Assembly (NCBI GenBank): GCA_018970165.1
Contig: JAGWWZ010000022.1
Span: 1 to 40,799, forward strand
Direction of reading: 5' to 3'
Length of the DNA: 40,799 nucleotides
DNA from: Planctomycetota bacterium
GTDB taxonomy: Bacteria > Planctomycetota > Planctomycetia > Pirellulales > Pirellulaceae
The notes under the pieces were generated by a model. It searched no databases. It worked only from the letters and a program-made list of their open reading frames with translations, and was not told the origin of the DNA. Every line of letters starts with the position of its first letter. The first letter of the stretch is position 1. The position numbers and the translations under genes are program-made. Below, one piece after another: positions 19,839-29,654 of the stretch.

Positions 19839-21746
19839 ATGGACTGGGTAAAGCCCAAGCATCGAGCACGCGGATTGAAATCGACGGAATCCTCGGGATC
19901 CGGGTCCGAAGAGAGGCCGGCATCGCAGTGGCTCGAGCAATTGTGCGAAGAGAATGTCGCTCTGCTTCAGTCCTCTTTGCCGGTCGCAGGAGCACAACAG
20001 AAACGAAAGGCTCGCGATTGGTCGGTTGACCGATACCTCAACGCGATGCTTTGGGGGAGCGGCGGCTGGGAAGTCGATAAACCAAGCCATCGAGAGTACC
20101 TGAACGATCTTGTGGAAGCATTCGGCGGGGCTGCCGACAGTGCCCATGCAGCGAAGATCGGCAAGTGGATCACACAGCAGCTTCCCAAGTCGAGTTATGA
20201 CCCGTATGTCGCCTTGACCAGCGCCGGTTGGTTGCATGCGTTGCCCCACGTTGGGCGAGACATCAAGCCAGCACTTTGGTTGGAGGTTCTCCAGTCGATT
20301 TTGACTCAAGTGGATCGTGCCTGGGAGTCAGGCAATCAGGAGGGATTGTTCCCGTGGGTTGTATGGGCTTGCGAGGTGCCGCTCGCGTTGGCAAAGCAGC
20401 TTGCTAATCTCGGCGGCAAAGATCGGATCGTGAGCGATACGCTGAACCGCATTGCGCTGCTCCTCGAGCAAACCGCCGAAAACCCGCAGCCCCTTTTGGC
20501 ATTCGGTGCTCAAGATTTGCGAGCCGTCGTCGCGAGCTTGGTTCGAAGCCGTTGGTCAGCAACAGGCGTTGGCGCTCGCAAGTGGTATCCACCGCAGCGC
20601 AAAGCTTTTTCCAAACTCGCCTCGCTCATGCTCTATTTGACGGATGGTCATGGCAAGCCATTGTTGGCCGAAGTTAACGACACACGCCATGATGCTCAAT
20701 TGTGGACCTCGGTTGCAGAGCTGGCGTCTGGGGGTAAAAAACTGGCGCTGGCATGCTCCGCTTCATTGCCCAACGAAGTCGGTCGCGCCTTGGGTCAAAA
20801 ACCCAGCCGCATCCGGAAAGACAAATCCAACGATGCCCGACTTCCTAAGACAGGCATGTATTGGGAGGCCAATCGCATCGCCTCCATGCGTCGATCGTGG
20901 CGGGAACTGGGATGCCGTATCGCCGTGGACTTCTCGAGCGACGTGATTTGGCTCGATATCGCCGCCGAGAATGGACAACGACTGTTCAGTGGTGATTGGG
21001 ATATCGAGCTCTCTCGCGATGGCAAGAAAGTAGATGTTGACGTTGCCTGGGAAGAAGTCTGCTGGTTCACCGACGATGATGTCGACTACCTGGAGCTCGA
21101 AAGCGATCTCGAAGAGACCTGCAAGATCCAACGCCAGATCATGCTCATGCGGGACGAGGGAATGGTCTACATGGCCGACACGGTTCTGTCTTCCAACGAT
21201 GCGAAGTGGGACCTGCGCACTCACTGGACTCTCGCGCCCGACATCGAATTCACGCCGGAATCAAAGACCAACGAAGGGATGTTGATGGCGACGCCGTCGG
21301 AAGATGTTGTCGAATCGGATGGCAAATCAAGCAAGATGGATGTATCCCCGCGAGCCCTTTTATTGCCGATGGGTATGCCTGAGTGGCGGCGAGGGACGAA
21401 GGACGCTTCGCTCCAGAGTGCCGGTCGTCGACTCACCCTGCGAACCGCAGCGCGGCAGAAACGGATCTACAGCCCACTTCTGATCGGACTGAAAGGCATC
21501 ACCAAGCCGACTCAGTACACATGGCGACGTTTGACGGTGGCGCAAGACCTAGAGCAGACGCCTGCGGATGTCGCACAAGGGCACCGTGTCCAAATCGGCA
21601 AGGATCAATGGGTCTTTTATCGTTCCCTTGGTCCCTGCAAACGACGTAGCATTATGGGACTGCATCTCAACACCGAATTTTATGCTGCCCGTTTCCTGAG
21701 CGACGATGGGTCCTACGAGCCATTGGTGGAAGTCAGTGCGGACTAG
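19839..21746 (+). CDS. Conserved-looking hypothetical protein (about 635 aa)
   Basis: Long open frame with normal protein composition; start at ATG 19839 (MDWVKPKHRARG) preferred over 19770. No family recognised. Confidence 0.7.
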   Translation: MDWVKPKHRARGLKSTESSGSGSEERPASQWLEQLCEENVALLQSSLPVAGAQQKRKARDWSVDRYLNAMLWGSGGWEVDKPSHREYLNDLVEAFGGAADSAHAAKIGKWITQQLPKSSYDPYVALTSAGWLHALPHVGRDIKPALWLEVLQSILTQVDRAWESGNQEGLFPWVVWACEVPLALAKQLANLGGKDRIVSDTLNRIALLLEQTAENPQPLLAFGAQDLRAVVASLVRSRWSATGVGARKWYPPQRKAFSKLASLMLYLTDGHGKPLLAEVNDTRHDAQLWTSVAELASGGKKLALACSASLPNEVGRALGQKPSRIRKDKSNDARLPKTGMYWEANRIASMRRSWRELGCRIAVDFSSDVIWLDIAAENGQRLFSGDWDIELSRDGKKVDVDVAWEEVCWFTDDDVDYLELESDLEETCKIQRQIMLMRDEGMVYMADTVLSSNDAKWDLRTHWTLAPDIEFTPESKTNEGMLMATPSEDVVESDGKSSKMDVSPRALLLPMGMPEWRRGTKDASLQSAGRRLTLRTAARQKRIYSPLLIGLKGITKPTQYTWRRLTVAQDLEQTPADVAQGHRVQIGKDQWVFYRSLGPCKRRSIMGLHLNTEFYAARFLSDDGSYEPLVEVSAD

Positions 21747-21780
21747 CGTGCACTCCTAAATCGAGGCGGAGAACGCCGTC

Positions 21781-22587
21781 ATGTGCGGTCGGTTTACATT
21801 GAAGACTCCCGTCATCGATTGGTTGTACTCTCTGTTTCCCGACTCCCCAGGGCTTCCCGACTCCCCAGCCAATCATCGCAGCGGTTTGGAATTGCTCGCG
21901 CGTGCCATGCAACGAGCGAACCCGCTTCTCGCGGCTCCCCGATACAACATCAGCCCTACGCAACCGATTTGGGGTATCACTCAGTCTAGATGTGACGCAC
22001 TCGCTCCACCCCATGAATTGAGTGTCTGTGGGCACCCGATTCGGATGCTGCGGTGGGGCTTGATTCCATCCTGGGCGGACTCGACGAAAGTGGCCTATTC
22101 CATGATCAACGCAAGATCGGAAACAATTCTCGAGAAGCCGAGTTTCAAGAACTTGATGCACTCGCACCGCTGCGCGATCATTGCGGATGGATACTACGAG
22201 TGGCAGCGTCCCACCGACGATGCTGCCTCCTCCGCGTCCAAACAACCGTATTGGATTCATCGCCCCGAAGAGAAGCCCTTCGCGATGGCGGGACTCTGGA
22301 CTGAAAACAAAAAAGTGCAACCCAATCAGGTTCTCCAAAGCGCGACGATCATTACGACCGAGGCCAACGCGGACACGTCGCAGGTCCACGACCGTATGCC
22401 GGTTCTATTATTGGATCCACTATCCATCAGCCGCTGGCTCGCCGGCGACGCCGATCCGGAAGAAACCACGTCGATGCTTGTTCCTGCGAAGCCTGGAGTT
22501 CTACAGATTCGAGCCGTATCACCGCAAGTCAACAGCCCTCGACATGACGGGCAGCTATTGATCCATGCCCTGAGCGATAAGCCGTAG
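21781..22587 (+). CDS. SOS response-associated peptidase (SRAP/YedK/HMCES family)
   Basis: MCGRF N-terminus with catalytic Cys2, PRYNISPTQP, MLRWGLIPSWA, MINARSET, CAIIADGYYEWQ, VHDRMPVLL; upstream GGAG. Confidence 0.95.
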   Translation: MCGRFTLKTPVIDWLYSLFPDSPGLPDSPANHRSGLELLARAMQRANPLLAAPRYNISPTQPIWGITQSRCDALAPPHELSVCGHPIRMLRWGLIPSWADSTKVAYSMINARSETILEKPSFKNLMHSHRCAIIADGYYEWQRPTDDAASSASKQPYWIHRPEEKPFAMAGLWTENKKVQPNQVLQSATIITTEANADTSQVHDRMPVLLLDPLSISRWLAGDADPEETTSMLVPAKPGVLQIRAVSPQVNSPRHDGQLLIHALSDKP

Positions 22588-22625
22588 TGGAAGGCTTGCG
22601 GATCGCAATATTGCCTTGAGATCCT

Positions 22626-22928
22626 CTAGGCAGCCCGTCGCATCGTCCGGTAGGCAACCAAGACTTCGTACATGTCCTCGGTGATCGAGATCGGGTCGTC
22701 TTGGAAATCGTTGAGCCAGAGGGGGCGTGCCGACGATCTTCCGACCAAAGCATCGACCACATCCTTTACTCGAACGGTTACCATTTTGTGAGCATAGGTG
22801 TCCTCTTGGTCGAGGCAGGCATGGATCGAGTACTGAGTGCCCGGGGACGTTTCTGTCCATTGTGCATTGTGTGGTTCTTCCGAGACAGCCATTTCAATTC
22901 CGAGAACGCGAAGATGGGGATTGGTCAT
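22626..22928 (-). CDS. Small hypothetical protein (100 aa)
   Basis: MTNPHLRVLGIEMAVSEEPHNAQWTETSPGTQYSIHACLD... has normal composition and fills the gap between two flanking plus-strand genes; no other frame explains the interval. Confidence 0.55.
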   Translation of the reverse strand: MTNPHLRVLGIEMAVSEEPHNAQWTETSPGTQYSIHACLDQEDTYAHKMVTVRVKDVVDALVGRSSARPLWLNDFQDDPISITEDMYEVLVAYRTMRRAA

Positions 22929-23093
22929 TTGCTTGCACTTGAATGAAACGAGAGGATATAGAACATAGCGGGATCGCGTTTTGCGACTCCGACGATGTCA
23001 ACTTGGATCGACTGGGGCTAGTTTGAGGCTTGAAACATTTTTCCTAAATTTTGGTTGAACCCGTCTCGAACCGCCGCACGTGCCTGGGAATGC

Positions 23094-23122
23094 TTGACAA
23101 TTCATGGCAAGTCCCCTAGATT
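23094..23122 (+). promoter_or_regulatory. Candidate sigma-70-like promoter (TTGACA-N17-TAGATT)
   Basis: ttgaca at 23094-23099, 17-nt spacer, tagatt at 23117-23122. Confidence 0.45.
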
Positions 23123-23247
23123 CCCAAGCTTGGCAAATAGTTTTTGTAGTCAATCAATCGGCCGCTTCAGGAACATTTCACTCTTCTTTTCCACGCAGGT
23201 ACTGGCTGACCGAACCAGTCCATCCTAATGAGCTTACCCAACCTCTC

Positions 23248-26200
23248 ATGAAAGCTTTATCAGCGATAGCGCGTCACATGCGCCTTCCCGAGGAGCAGCT
23301 TCGATACCCTATCGAACTGATCCAGCAAGGTTACGAACCGGACTATTTGGCGATGTATCGCCCCGATGAGTTGGGGGGGATCGACGTCGAGACCATGGCG
23401 CGTCTTAAACGCGTCTTGGAGTACGAGACGTCGCTAGCGGCTCACAAGGAGAAGGTCCTTGCCACGTTGCATCGCGACAATCAGGTTTCTGAATCTACTG
23501 AACAGGTGATCGAGGAATGCACCTCGGTGTCCCAAGTGGACGCGATCGTTCGATCCGTGCGCAACAAGAAGAATGCCAAGCTACACGCCGAAGAGTTTCC
23601 GTATGTAGAAACTCTCGGACAGACGATCCTGATGCATCAAGGCGATGCTCCCGCAGACCTGCTTGCCTGGGTAGCTCAACAAACCGGCGTTCCGATTGAA
23701 GATGCGGATCAGGCTCTGCAAAACACGAAGCGATGGTTGCAACTGCTGCTTAGCGAAGATCCCAAGCTGACATTGCAACTTCAGCGAGCCGTTCTCAACA
23801 ACGCCGTTGTGTCTCTATCGATTCTTGCCGAGCCCGCGAAGGGGGAGGATGGAGAAGCAGATGTTGCAGGCGATGGCGTCGCAACTCCCGCCGCACCTGA
23901 GTCCAAGGGGTCATCGAAGGATGCCGAAGTCGAAGCCATTGCTCCGGTGATTGAATCATCGGCAACCGATGCCGAAGCTACGATCGCCGAGGTTAATGAA
24001 TCTGCGGTAGAGCCGATCGTAGACTCTGTCGAATCGATAGCGTCAGTGAGCACGGAGTCGCCGACCGAGGAATCTGCCACCTCCGACCAAACATCGGGTA
24101 CTACGGATGCCTTGGTAACGGCTGAGACAACTACAGATAGCGAGCAGCAGGTTGCTGGCGTTGCCCCCTCAGAAGTGGCCCCCTCAGCAGTAGCGCCCTT
24201 GATCGAACAGTTTCACAAGGGTCGCAAGCAGACCAAAGCACTGAAGACGAAAACGTTGTCCGATAAGCAGTTGTCCCCACGGCAACGCCGTCGCCGATGG
24301 TTGCGACACATTTTGGAGTCGTATTCCCGGCTCAAGAAGCCGCTTCGCAATTTGACTCCGTATCAGATTCTGATGATTGCCCGAGGGATCAGATCTCGGA
24401 TTGTTGAACTCAAATTTCAGCAGGATTTGAGACCGCTGGTTCAGGCCTGTCGCGAATCTCTCTGCCCAAACCGTCATCCGATGCATGGTTTGTTGATGCA
24501 GGTTTCGGAATCGGCGCTCAAGGAGTTGATTCTCCCGAAATTGCAGCAAGACGCGATCGCGATTCTCGAGGAAGATGCACACGAAGAGTTGATTGAAGCG
24601 TCAGTCCTGCATTTGCAGAACAATCTCTTGCAGCGTCCGCTGTCTGGTCATCGCATCTTGATGATCGATGCTGTTGGAATCAAGACTGCGGCGATCTCGA
24701 TCGTCGATGCAGTTGGCAATGTGATCGCTACCTCGGAGATCCCATGCAACAGCAGCAAGGCTGATGTGGTTTCCCAAAACATGAGTCTTCTGGGGCAGTT
24801 GGTTCATCAGCACCGCGTCACGTTGGTCGCTCTATCGAATGGTCCGACTCGCAAGTATTTGATGCCTGCGGTTGTTGAGTTACTCAAGCAGTCGACGGAT
24901 GGCTCGCTCTACTGGACATTGGTCGATCGATCGGGCTGCGATGCATACACTCAATCAAGGAATTCACTGGTCGAGTTGCCTCGCATCTCGCGCCGGCACC
25001 GCGCTGCAGTATGGCTGGCTTGGCGCATGCAGGATCCGTTGCGTCAAATCTTGAAAATCGATCCGGCTAGATTGCGATTGGGTTCCTATCAACGCGAATT
25101 GCCCCAGGCGGAATTAGAGCGGGCGTTGCAGGAATCGGTCTCGGCAACCATCGCCAAGGCTGGAGTCGATGCACTCTCGGCCGATGTCGATGTCCTAAAG
25201 CGCATACCAGGAATGACGGACGAAGCTGCCCAACGTGTTGTTGAGGAACGACAAGCGGGAACGATCACCAGTCGCGAATCATTGATGAAGTGTCTGCGCG
25301 AGGTTCTCACAGAAATGCAAGCCCGTCAGGCGATCGGATTTCTACGGGTCTACGGCAGCAGCAATACTCTCGATGGCACCATCATCCATCCCGATGACTA
25401 CCGGCTCGCAGAGAGATTGGTGGCTCATGCAAAGTTTGCGCTTCCGCCAGCGGCTCCGGAAGGTTGGGAAAAACCGGATTACGAAAAAATCGCGGCCGCC
25501 AGAGCAGCAGTCGCAGGAATGTCGATCGAATCGGTTCTGGCGGACGAAAACGATGGAACGAGTACTAGCGTCATTGAACCCAAAGTTCATATCAATCCCG
25601 ATTTCGGTAAGATGGATGATGGACAAGAAATCTCAGCGGAGAGTGATACGCCTAGTGAGAGTGCCCCTTCTCAGGAAGGCAAGCCGACCGATTCTGTCGC
25701 CGATGAACAGCCTGAGGCTTCTTCGGAAGTGGTTGTAACGTCCCCGCAGGCAATTGCCTCCGAGGGATCGCAAGAAACAACCGCAGAGGAGTCGACATCC
25801 CCGGATGCGAGTGGCGAGATTGCGTCGACCGACGAAGGGATTGCAACGGCCGAAACCTCAACCACTGTCGCAAGTGGTAACATGCCTGCGATTGCGACCG
25901 ACCCCATGCCTCGCCCTTCCCTTAGCGTGGATGCGGAGAAGCTGGCCCGGAGCTGGCAAGTTGGACGAGCGAAACTCAAATCGGTGGCAGCGTGCCTGCA
26001 GTTCCCGTTCGCTGACGTCCGCGAATTTCGTTACCCTGTACCATTGCGAAGCAAAGTACCGAGCCTCGATCAGTTGCCGCAAGGAACCATGCTCTCGGGC
26101 TTGGTAGTTGGCGTCGCTGATTTTGGCGTGTTCGTCGAACTCGGTCCAGATTGTTCGGGTTTGATCCACATCAGTCGCTTGGCCAGTGATTTCGTTGAAG

Positions 26201-26985
26201 ACCCTCATATGTTTGTGCAGATCGGCGATGTGATTCCGGTTTGGGTGATACAGGTCGACGAGAAGCGAAAACGGGTTGCGGTGAATGCGATTTCGCCCGG
26301 CTCCGCAGAACGCAAACGCGAGACTAATGATGAGCGTTCCGGTGATCGCGATAGCGGTCCTGCGAATCGGAACGCTTCGGATCGAAATTCCGGGCAACGG
26401 CCCGCTCGGGGCAATGAGCGAAACGATCGTAGTGCATCGGGCCAAGCTCCTCGCGGCGGCGCTCCTAACAATGCATCATCACGCAGTGGTGCGGCGCATA
26501 GTGGTTCACCTCGCAGTGGTGCCCCTCGCAGTGGTGCTCCTCGCAGTAACGATTCCGGTTCGGGTGGACGCGATCAAGGTCAGCGTCGTGGTGGTCAGGA
26601 ACGGGGAAGAGGAAACTTTGCCGGTAAAGGGAATGCGAATCGCGATCGAAATGAGGGGCAATCAAACGAGAACCAATCTGCCAGTCGAAGACCTCTTCGC
26701 ATCGATAAACCTCAACCGCAAACGCCCATTACCGAGGCAATGCAACAGGGCAAGGAACCGCTTCGCTCGTTCGGCGATTTGATGCAGTTCATGCAAAAGA
26801 GCAAGACCCCTGAAACGGTTGACTCCAATCGATCCGCGGAGAGCGACACGCCAGTTCCGGCAGCCCCGGTTCCCGTTGCCGCATCGGACTCTCCGTCATC
26901 CGAAACGTCATCCTCCGCGCCCAGCGGGAATGGTGATATGAGCGAAGCAGGGCATTCGTCATCGGATACAAGTACAACCGCGTAA
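23248..26985 (+). CDS. Divergent Tex-like S1 RNA-binding/YqgF-fold protein with long acidic insertions and a G/S/R/N-rich tail
   Basis: YELIQQGYEPDYLAMYRPDELGGID-like Tex N-terminus, ARRLQDPL-like AVWLAWRMQDPLRQILKIDPARLRLGSYQRELPQ, HhH (VLKRIPGMTDEAAQRVVEER), S1 (GTMLSGLVVGVADFGVFVELGPDCSGLIHISRLA). Start at 23248 (MKALSAIARHMRLPEEQ) preferred; the longest ORF begins at 23104. Confidence 0.8.
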   Translation: MKALSAIARHMRLPEEQLRYPIELIQQGYEPDYLAMYRPDELGGIDVETMARLKRVLEYETSLAAHKEKVLATLHRDNQVSESTEQVIEECTSVSQVDAIVRSVRNKKNAKLHAEEFPYVETLGQTILMHQGDAPADLLAWVAQQTGVPIEDADQALQNTKRWLQLLLSEDPKLTLQLQRAVLNNAVVSLSILAEPAKGEDGEADVAGDGVATPAAPESKGSSKDAEVEAIAPVIESSATDAEATIAEVNESAVEPIVDSVESIASVSTESPTEESATSDQTSGTTDALVTAETTTDSEQQVAGVAPSEVAPSAVAPLIEQFHKGRKQTKALKTKTLSDKQLSPRQRRRRWLRHILESYSRLKKPLRNLTPYQILMIARGIRSRIVELKFQQDLRPLVQACRESLCPNRHPMHGLLMQVSESALKELILPKLQQDAIAILEEDAHEELIEASVLHLQNNLLQRPLSGHRILMIDAVGIKTAAISIVDAVGNVIATSEIPCNSSKADVVSQNMSLLGQLVHQHRVTLVALSNGPTRKYLMPAVVELLKQSTDGSLYWTLVDRSGCDAYTQSRNSLVELPRISRRHRAAVWLAWRMQDPLRQILKIDPARLRLGSYQRELPQAELERALQESVSATIAKAGVDALSADVDVLKRIPGMTDEAAQRVVEERQAGTITSRESLMKCLREVLTEMQARQAIGFLRVYGSSNTLDGTIIHPDDYRLAERLVAHAKFALPPAAPEGWEKPDYEKIAAARAAVAGMSIESVLADENDGTSTSVIEPKVHINPDFGKMDDGQEISAESDTPSESAPSQEGKPTDSVADEQPEASSEVVVTSPQAIASEGSQETTAEESTSPDASGEIASTDEGIATAETSTTVASGNMPAIATDPMPRPSLSVDAEKLARSWQVGRAKLKSVAACLQFPFADVREFRYPVPLRSKVPSLDQLPQGTMLSGLVVGVADFGVFVELGPDCSGLIHISRLASDFVEDPHMFVQIGDVIPVWVIQVDEKRKRVAVNAISPGSAERKRETNDERSGDRDSGPANRNASDRNSGQRPARGNERNDRSASGQAPRGGAPNNASSRSGAAHSGSPRSGAPRSGAPRSNDSGSGGRDQGQRRGGQERGRGNFAGKGNANRDRNEGQSNENQSASRRPLRIDKPQPQTPITEAMQQGKEPLRSFGDLMQFMQKSKTPETVDSNRSAESDTPVPAAPVPVAASDSPSSETSSSAPSGNGDMSEAGHSSSDTSTTA
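26482..26556 (+). repeat. 15-nt tandem repeats encoding RSGAP-type pentapeptides
   Basis: Five degenerate units of cgcagtggtgcNcct, translated RSGAA HSGSP RSGAP RSGAP RSNDS. Confidence 0.8.
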
Positions 26986-27006
26986 GTCTCCATCGCATAT
27001 TTCGCC

Positions 27007-27495
27007 ATGTCTGAATTCGAAGAGAGGCTGAAGAACGCGGTCGCCCGCGGGGCGAGTCGAGCCGAATCGTTGCAGTCCGCAGAGGAACGCAAACGGCAAG
27101 AAGCCGAAGAACTCAAACGGCTTCATACCAAGTATCGACTCGAACTTACCGATCACATCGAACATGCGATCAAAAAACTGATCGATATGTTTCCTGGCTT
27201 TCGCTTTCAAGGAGTGTTCGGCAATGCAGGTTGGGGAAGCGCCTGTGTCCGAGATGATTTGGTGATCGAACGGGGAAGCCGCGCGAACAAGTACAGCCGC
27301 CTTGAAATCGTTGTGCGACCCGTCAACGAGTTTAACGTCCTCGACCTTCAGGCCAAAGGAACGATCGCGGATCGGGAATTGATGACCCGTTCGCTTTATC
27401 ATCTTGTTTCGCAAGCCGATATGGAAAAGTTTCGCAAAGCGGTCGACGATTGGGTGATCGCCTATGCCGAGTTGTATGCAATGAAACGAGCCTAA
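27007..27495 (+). CDS. Conserved-looking hypothetical protein (162 aa)
   Basis: Coiled-coil-like N-terminus (MSEFEERLKNAVARGASRAESLQSAEERKRQEAEELKRL) and globular C-terminus; sits collinear between two well-supported genes. Confidence 0.7.
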   Translation: MSEFEERLKNAVARGASRAESLQSAEERKRQEAEELKRLHTKYRLELTDHIEHAIKKLIDMFPGFRFQGVFGNAGWGSACVRDDLVIERGSRANKYSRLEIVVRPVNEFNVLDLQAKGTIADRELMTRSLYHLVSQADMEKFRKAVDDWVIAYAELYAMKRA

Positions 27496-27521
27496 CGAAG
27501 GCCATACGAAATCAAAGCAGC

Positions 27522-28361
27522 ATGCTTGGCAGAATCGTAGATACCAAAACGTCGGATGGAATCCAGCTTCATGGCTTTTACATCGCCCCCGCTCAAGCGA
27601 GCAATGCGATTTGGATCATCGTCCATGGAGTCAACGGCAACTTTTATTCATCGACGCTCTTGATGCATTTGGCAGCGACGGCTCACGAACAGGGGATTGC
27701 CGCGCTTCTGATCAACACGCGCGGTCATGACTTGGCGAGCTTCGGCTCGACGGATATGCCCGCTCGATTGGGATCGATGTATGAAACGATCGAAGATGCC
27801 CGGCTCGATCTGGAAGCTTGGCTTGCTTGGTGCCGCGGCGAAGGTTATTCGCGAGCAGGAGCGATGGCCCATTCGCTCGGGGCGGTCAAAGTTGGGTACG
27901 CCCTGGCCCATGGCTTGTCAGGTCTTGAATCGTGGATTGCTCTGTCGCCCCCGCGGCTCAATACCGAACTATTGTTGAATGATCCGGCCAAGCGAGATGT
28001 GTTTCGCGAGCAGTTGCAGGAGGCCCAATCGTACTGCGACGCTGGAAGGGATAATCACATCATGCGAGTTCGGTTTCCATTACCCAACTGGGTGTCGGCC
28101 CGAACCTTTGCCGACAAGTACGGGAGCGGAGACAAATACGATTACCTGGCTTGGAGGCATCAACTCGTACTCCCGACCCTGTGGCTTTTCGGCCAGCTTG
28201 AGGTGCGTGAGGGTTCTGCGAATTTTAGAGATGCCGACCAGATGCTTGAGAGCAACTTGCCGAAGGGACATGTGGTGCAAGTCATCGATTCTGCGGACCA
28301 TTCCTATCGTACGACCCGCGACGCGCTGCGGCAGCAAATCGCAACTTGGCTCCAGCGTTGA
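27522..28361 (+). CDS. Alpha/beta hydrolase
   Basis: WIIVHGVNGNFYS oxyanion region, INTRGHD, nucleophile elbow AHSLGA, terminal DSADHSY; start ATG 27522 preferred over 27450, which overlaps the upstream gene. Confidence 0.82.
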   Translation: MLGRIVDTKTSDGIQLHGFYIAPAQASNAIWIIVHGVNGNFYSSTLLMHLAATAHEQGIAALLINTRGHDLASFGSTDMPARLGSMYETIEDARLDLEAWLAWCRGEGYSRAGAMAHSLGAVKVGYALAHGLSGLESWIALSPPRLNTELLLNDPAKRDVFREQLQEAQSYCDAGRDNHIMRVRFPLPNWVSARTFADKYGSGDKYDYLAWRHQLVLPTLWLFGQLEVREGSANFRDADQMLESNLPKGHVVQVIDSADHSYRTTRDALRQQIATWLQR

Positions 28362-28456
28362 TCCCCGGTTTCGATGTTTTCGGGGGTTGAAAGTCGGGTA
28401 CAATGGCCATAATCTCCCTTCAGTTCCCCCCTTAACGCTCTCACGTTGAATTGCTC

Positions 28457-29587
28457 ATGACTGTGACTACACCCAAATGGTTGGCGGATTCTGCACACGT
28501 TATCCAGGCCAAGGCCACCCTGGATCAGCATGCCTACGAAATGGTGCAGTGGCATTTTCACGAATCGACCGGTTCTCCTTTCTGGCTCGCCAAAAAGAAA
28601 GAATTGAAGTTCGATCCTCTCACCGAGGTCAAAGGATTCGATGACATCCGAAAGTTCCCGGAATTCGAAGACGAATGGCTTCGCGGCGGTCCGGTCGAAC
28701 GATGGATCCCGAAAGGCTTGGCAGGCAAGCCGACCTATGTGTTCGAAACGGGTGGAACAACCGGCATCCCCAAGAGCCGCGTCGTAATCGACGACTTCCG
28801 CATCGATTACGAAAACTTTAGCCATACACTTCCAGATCATTACTTCCCGAAGAACTCCAATTGGTTGATGCTCGGTCCATCCGGACCGCGTCGACTGCGT
28901 TTGGCAGTCGAACATCTGTGCCAGTACCGAGGAGGCATTAGCTTTTGCATCGATTTGGACCCGCGGTGGGTGATCAAGCTGATCAAGAAGGGTTGGATGG
29001 AACATCTCGAGGAATACAAGAAGCACTGCATCGATCAAGCGATCACGATCCTGACCGCGAATCACAACATCAAGTGCATGTTCACAACGCCAAAGTTGCT
29101 GGAAGCGCTCGCAATGGGGTTGGCGGAGAAGGGTACGAGCATCGCCGAGATCGGTATCACCGGCATCTTCTCTGGCGGAACCGAGTTCACGCCACAGTGG
29201 ACACGCTTCTGCGTCGAGGAGTTGCTCGGCGGACTTCCCGAACAAAGCGGTGTCTACATGACTCCCACCTACGGAAACACACTCATGGGATTGGCTTGCT
29301 CTCGCCCGATCACGGACGAAGATAATTATACGATTGCCTACTATGCTCCCCAACCGCGAGCGGTCGTCGAAATTGTCGACTTCGATGACTCCAATAAGAT
29401 CGTTGGCTTCGGTGAAACAGGGCGCGTTAAGCTGTACACGATGACCAAGGAGTTCTTCGTACCCGGCTTCTTGGAACGCGATGAAGGAGAACGAGAAATG
29501 CCCTACGAAAAATATCCGTGGGATGGCGTTTCCGGGGTCCGTCCGTATCGCGGATTCGCTTCGACGACTACCGTAGGCGTCTACTAG
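28457..29587 (+). CDS. ANL-superfamily adenylate-forming enzyme lacking an obvious C-terminal subdomain (LuxE/PaaK-like core)
   Basis: P-loop ETGGTTGIPKS at 28745-28774, GITGIFSGGTEFTP, YMTPTYGNTLMG, GFGETGRVKLYT; only 376 aa. Confidence 0.75.
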   Translation: MTVTTPKWLADSAHVIQAKATLDQHAYEMVQWHFHESTGSPFWLAKKKELKFDPLTEVKGFDDIRKFPEFEDEWLRGGPVERWIPKGLAGKPTYVFETGGTTGIPKSRVVIDDFRIDYENFSHTLPDHYFPKNSNWLMLGPSGPRRLRLAVEHLCQYRGGISFCIDLDPRWVIKLIKKGWMEHLEEYKKHCIDQAITILTANHNIKCMFTTPKLLEALAMGLAEKGTSIAEIGITGIFSGGTEFTPQWTRFCVEELLGGLPEQSGVYMTPTYGNTLMGLACSRPITDEDNYTIAYYAPQPRAVVEIVDFDDSNKIVGFGETGRVKLYTMTKEFFVPGFLERDEGEREMPYEKYPWDGVSGVRPYRGFASTTTVGVY

Positions 29588-29654
29588 GACGACTACCTGC
29601 AACGATTCGCACTTTTGATTCATTCGACCGTTCAGGAACCTTTTGGAATAGTAA

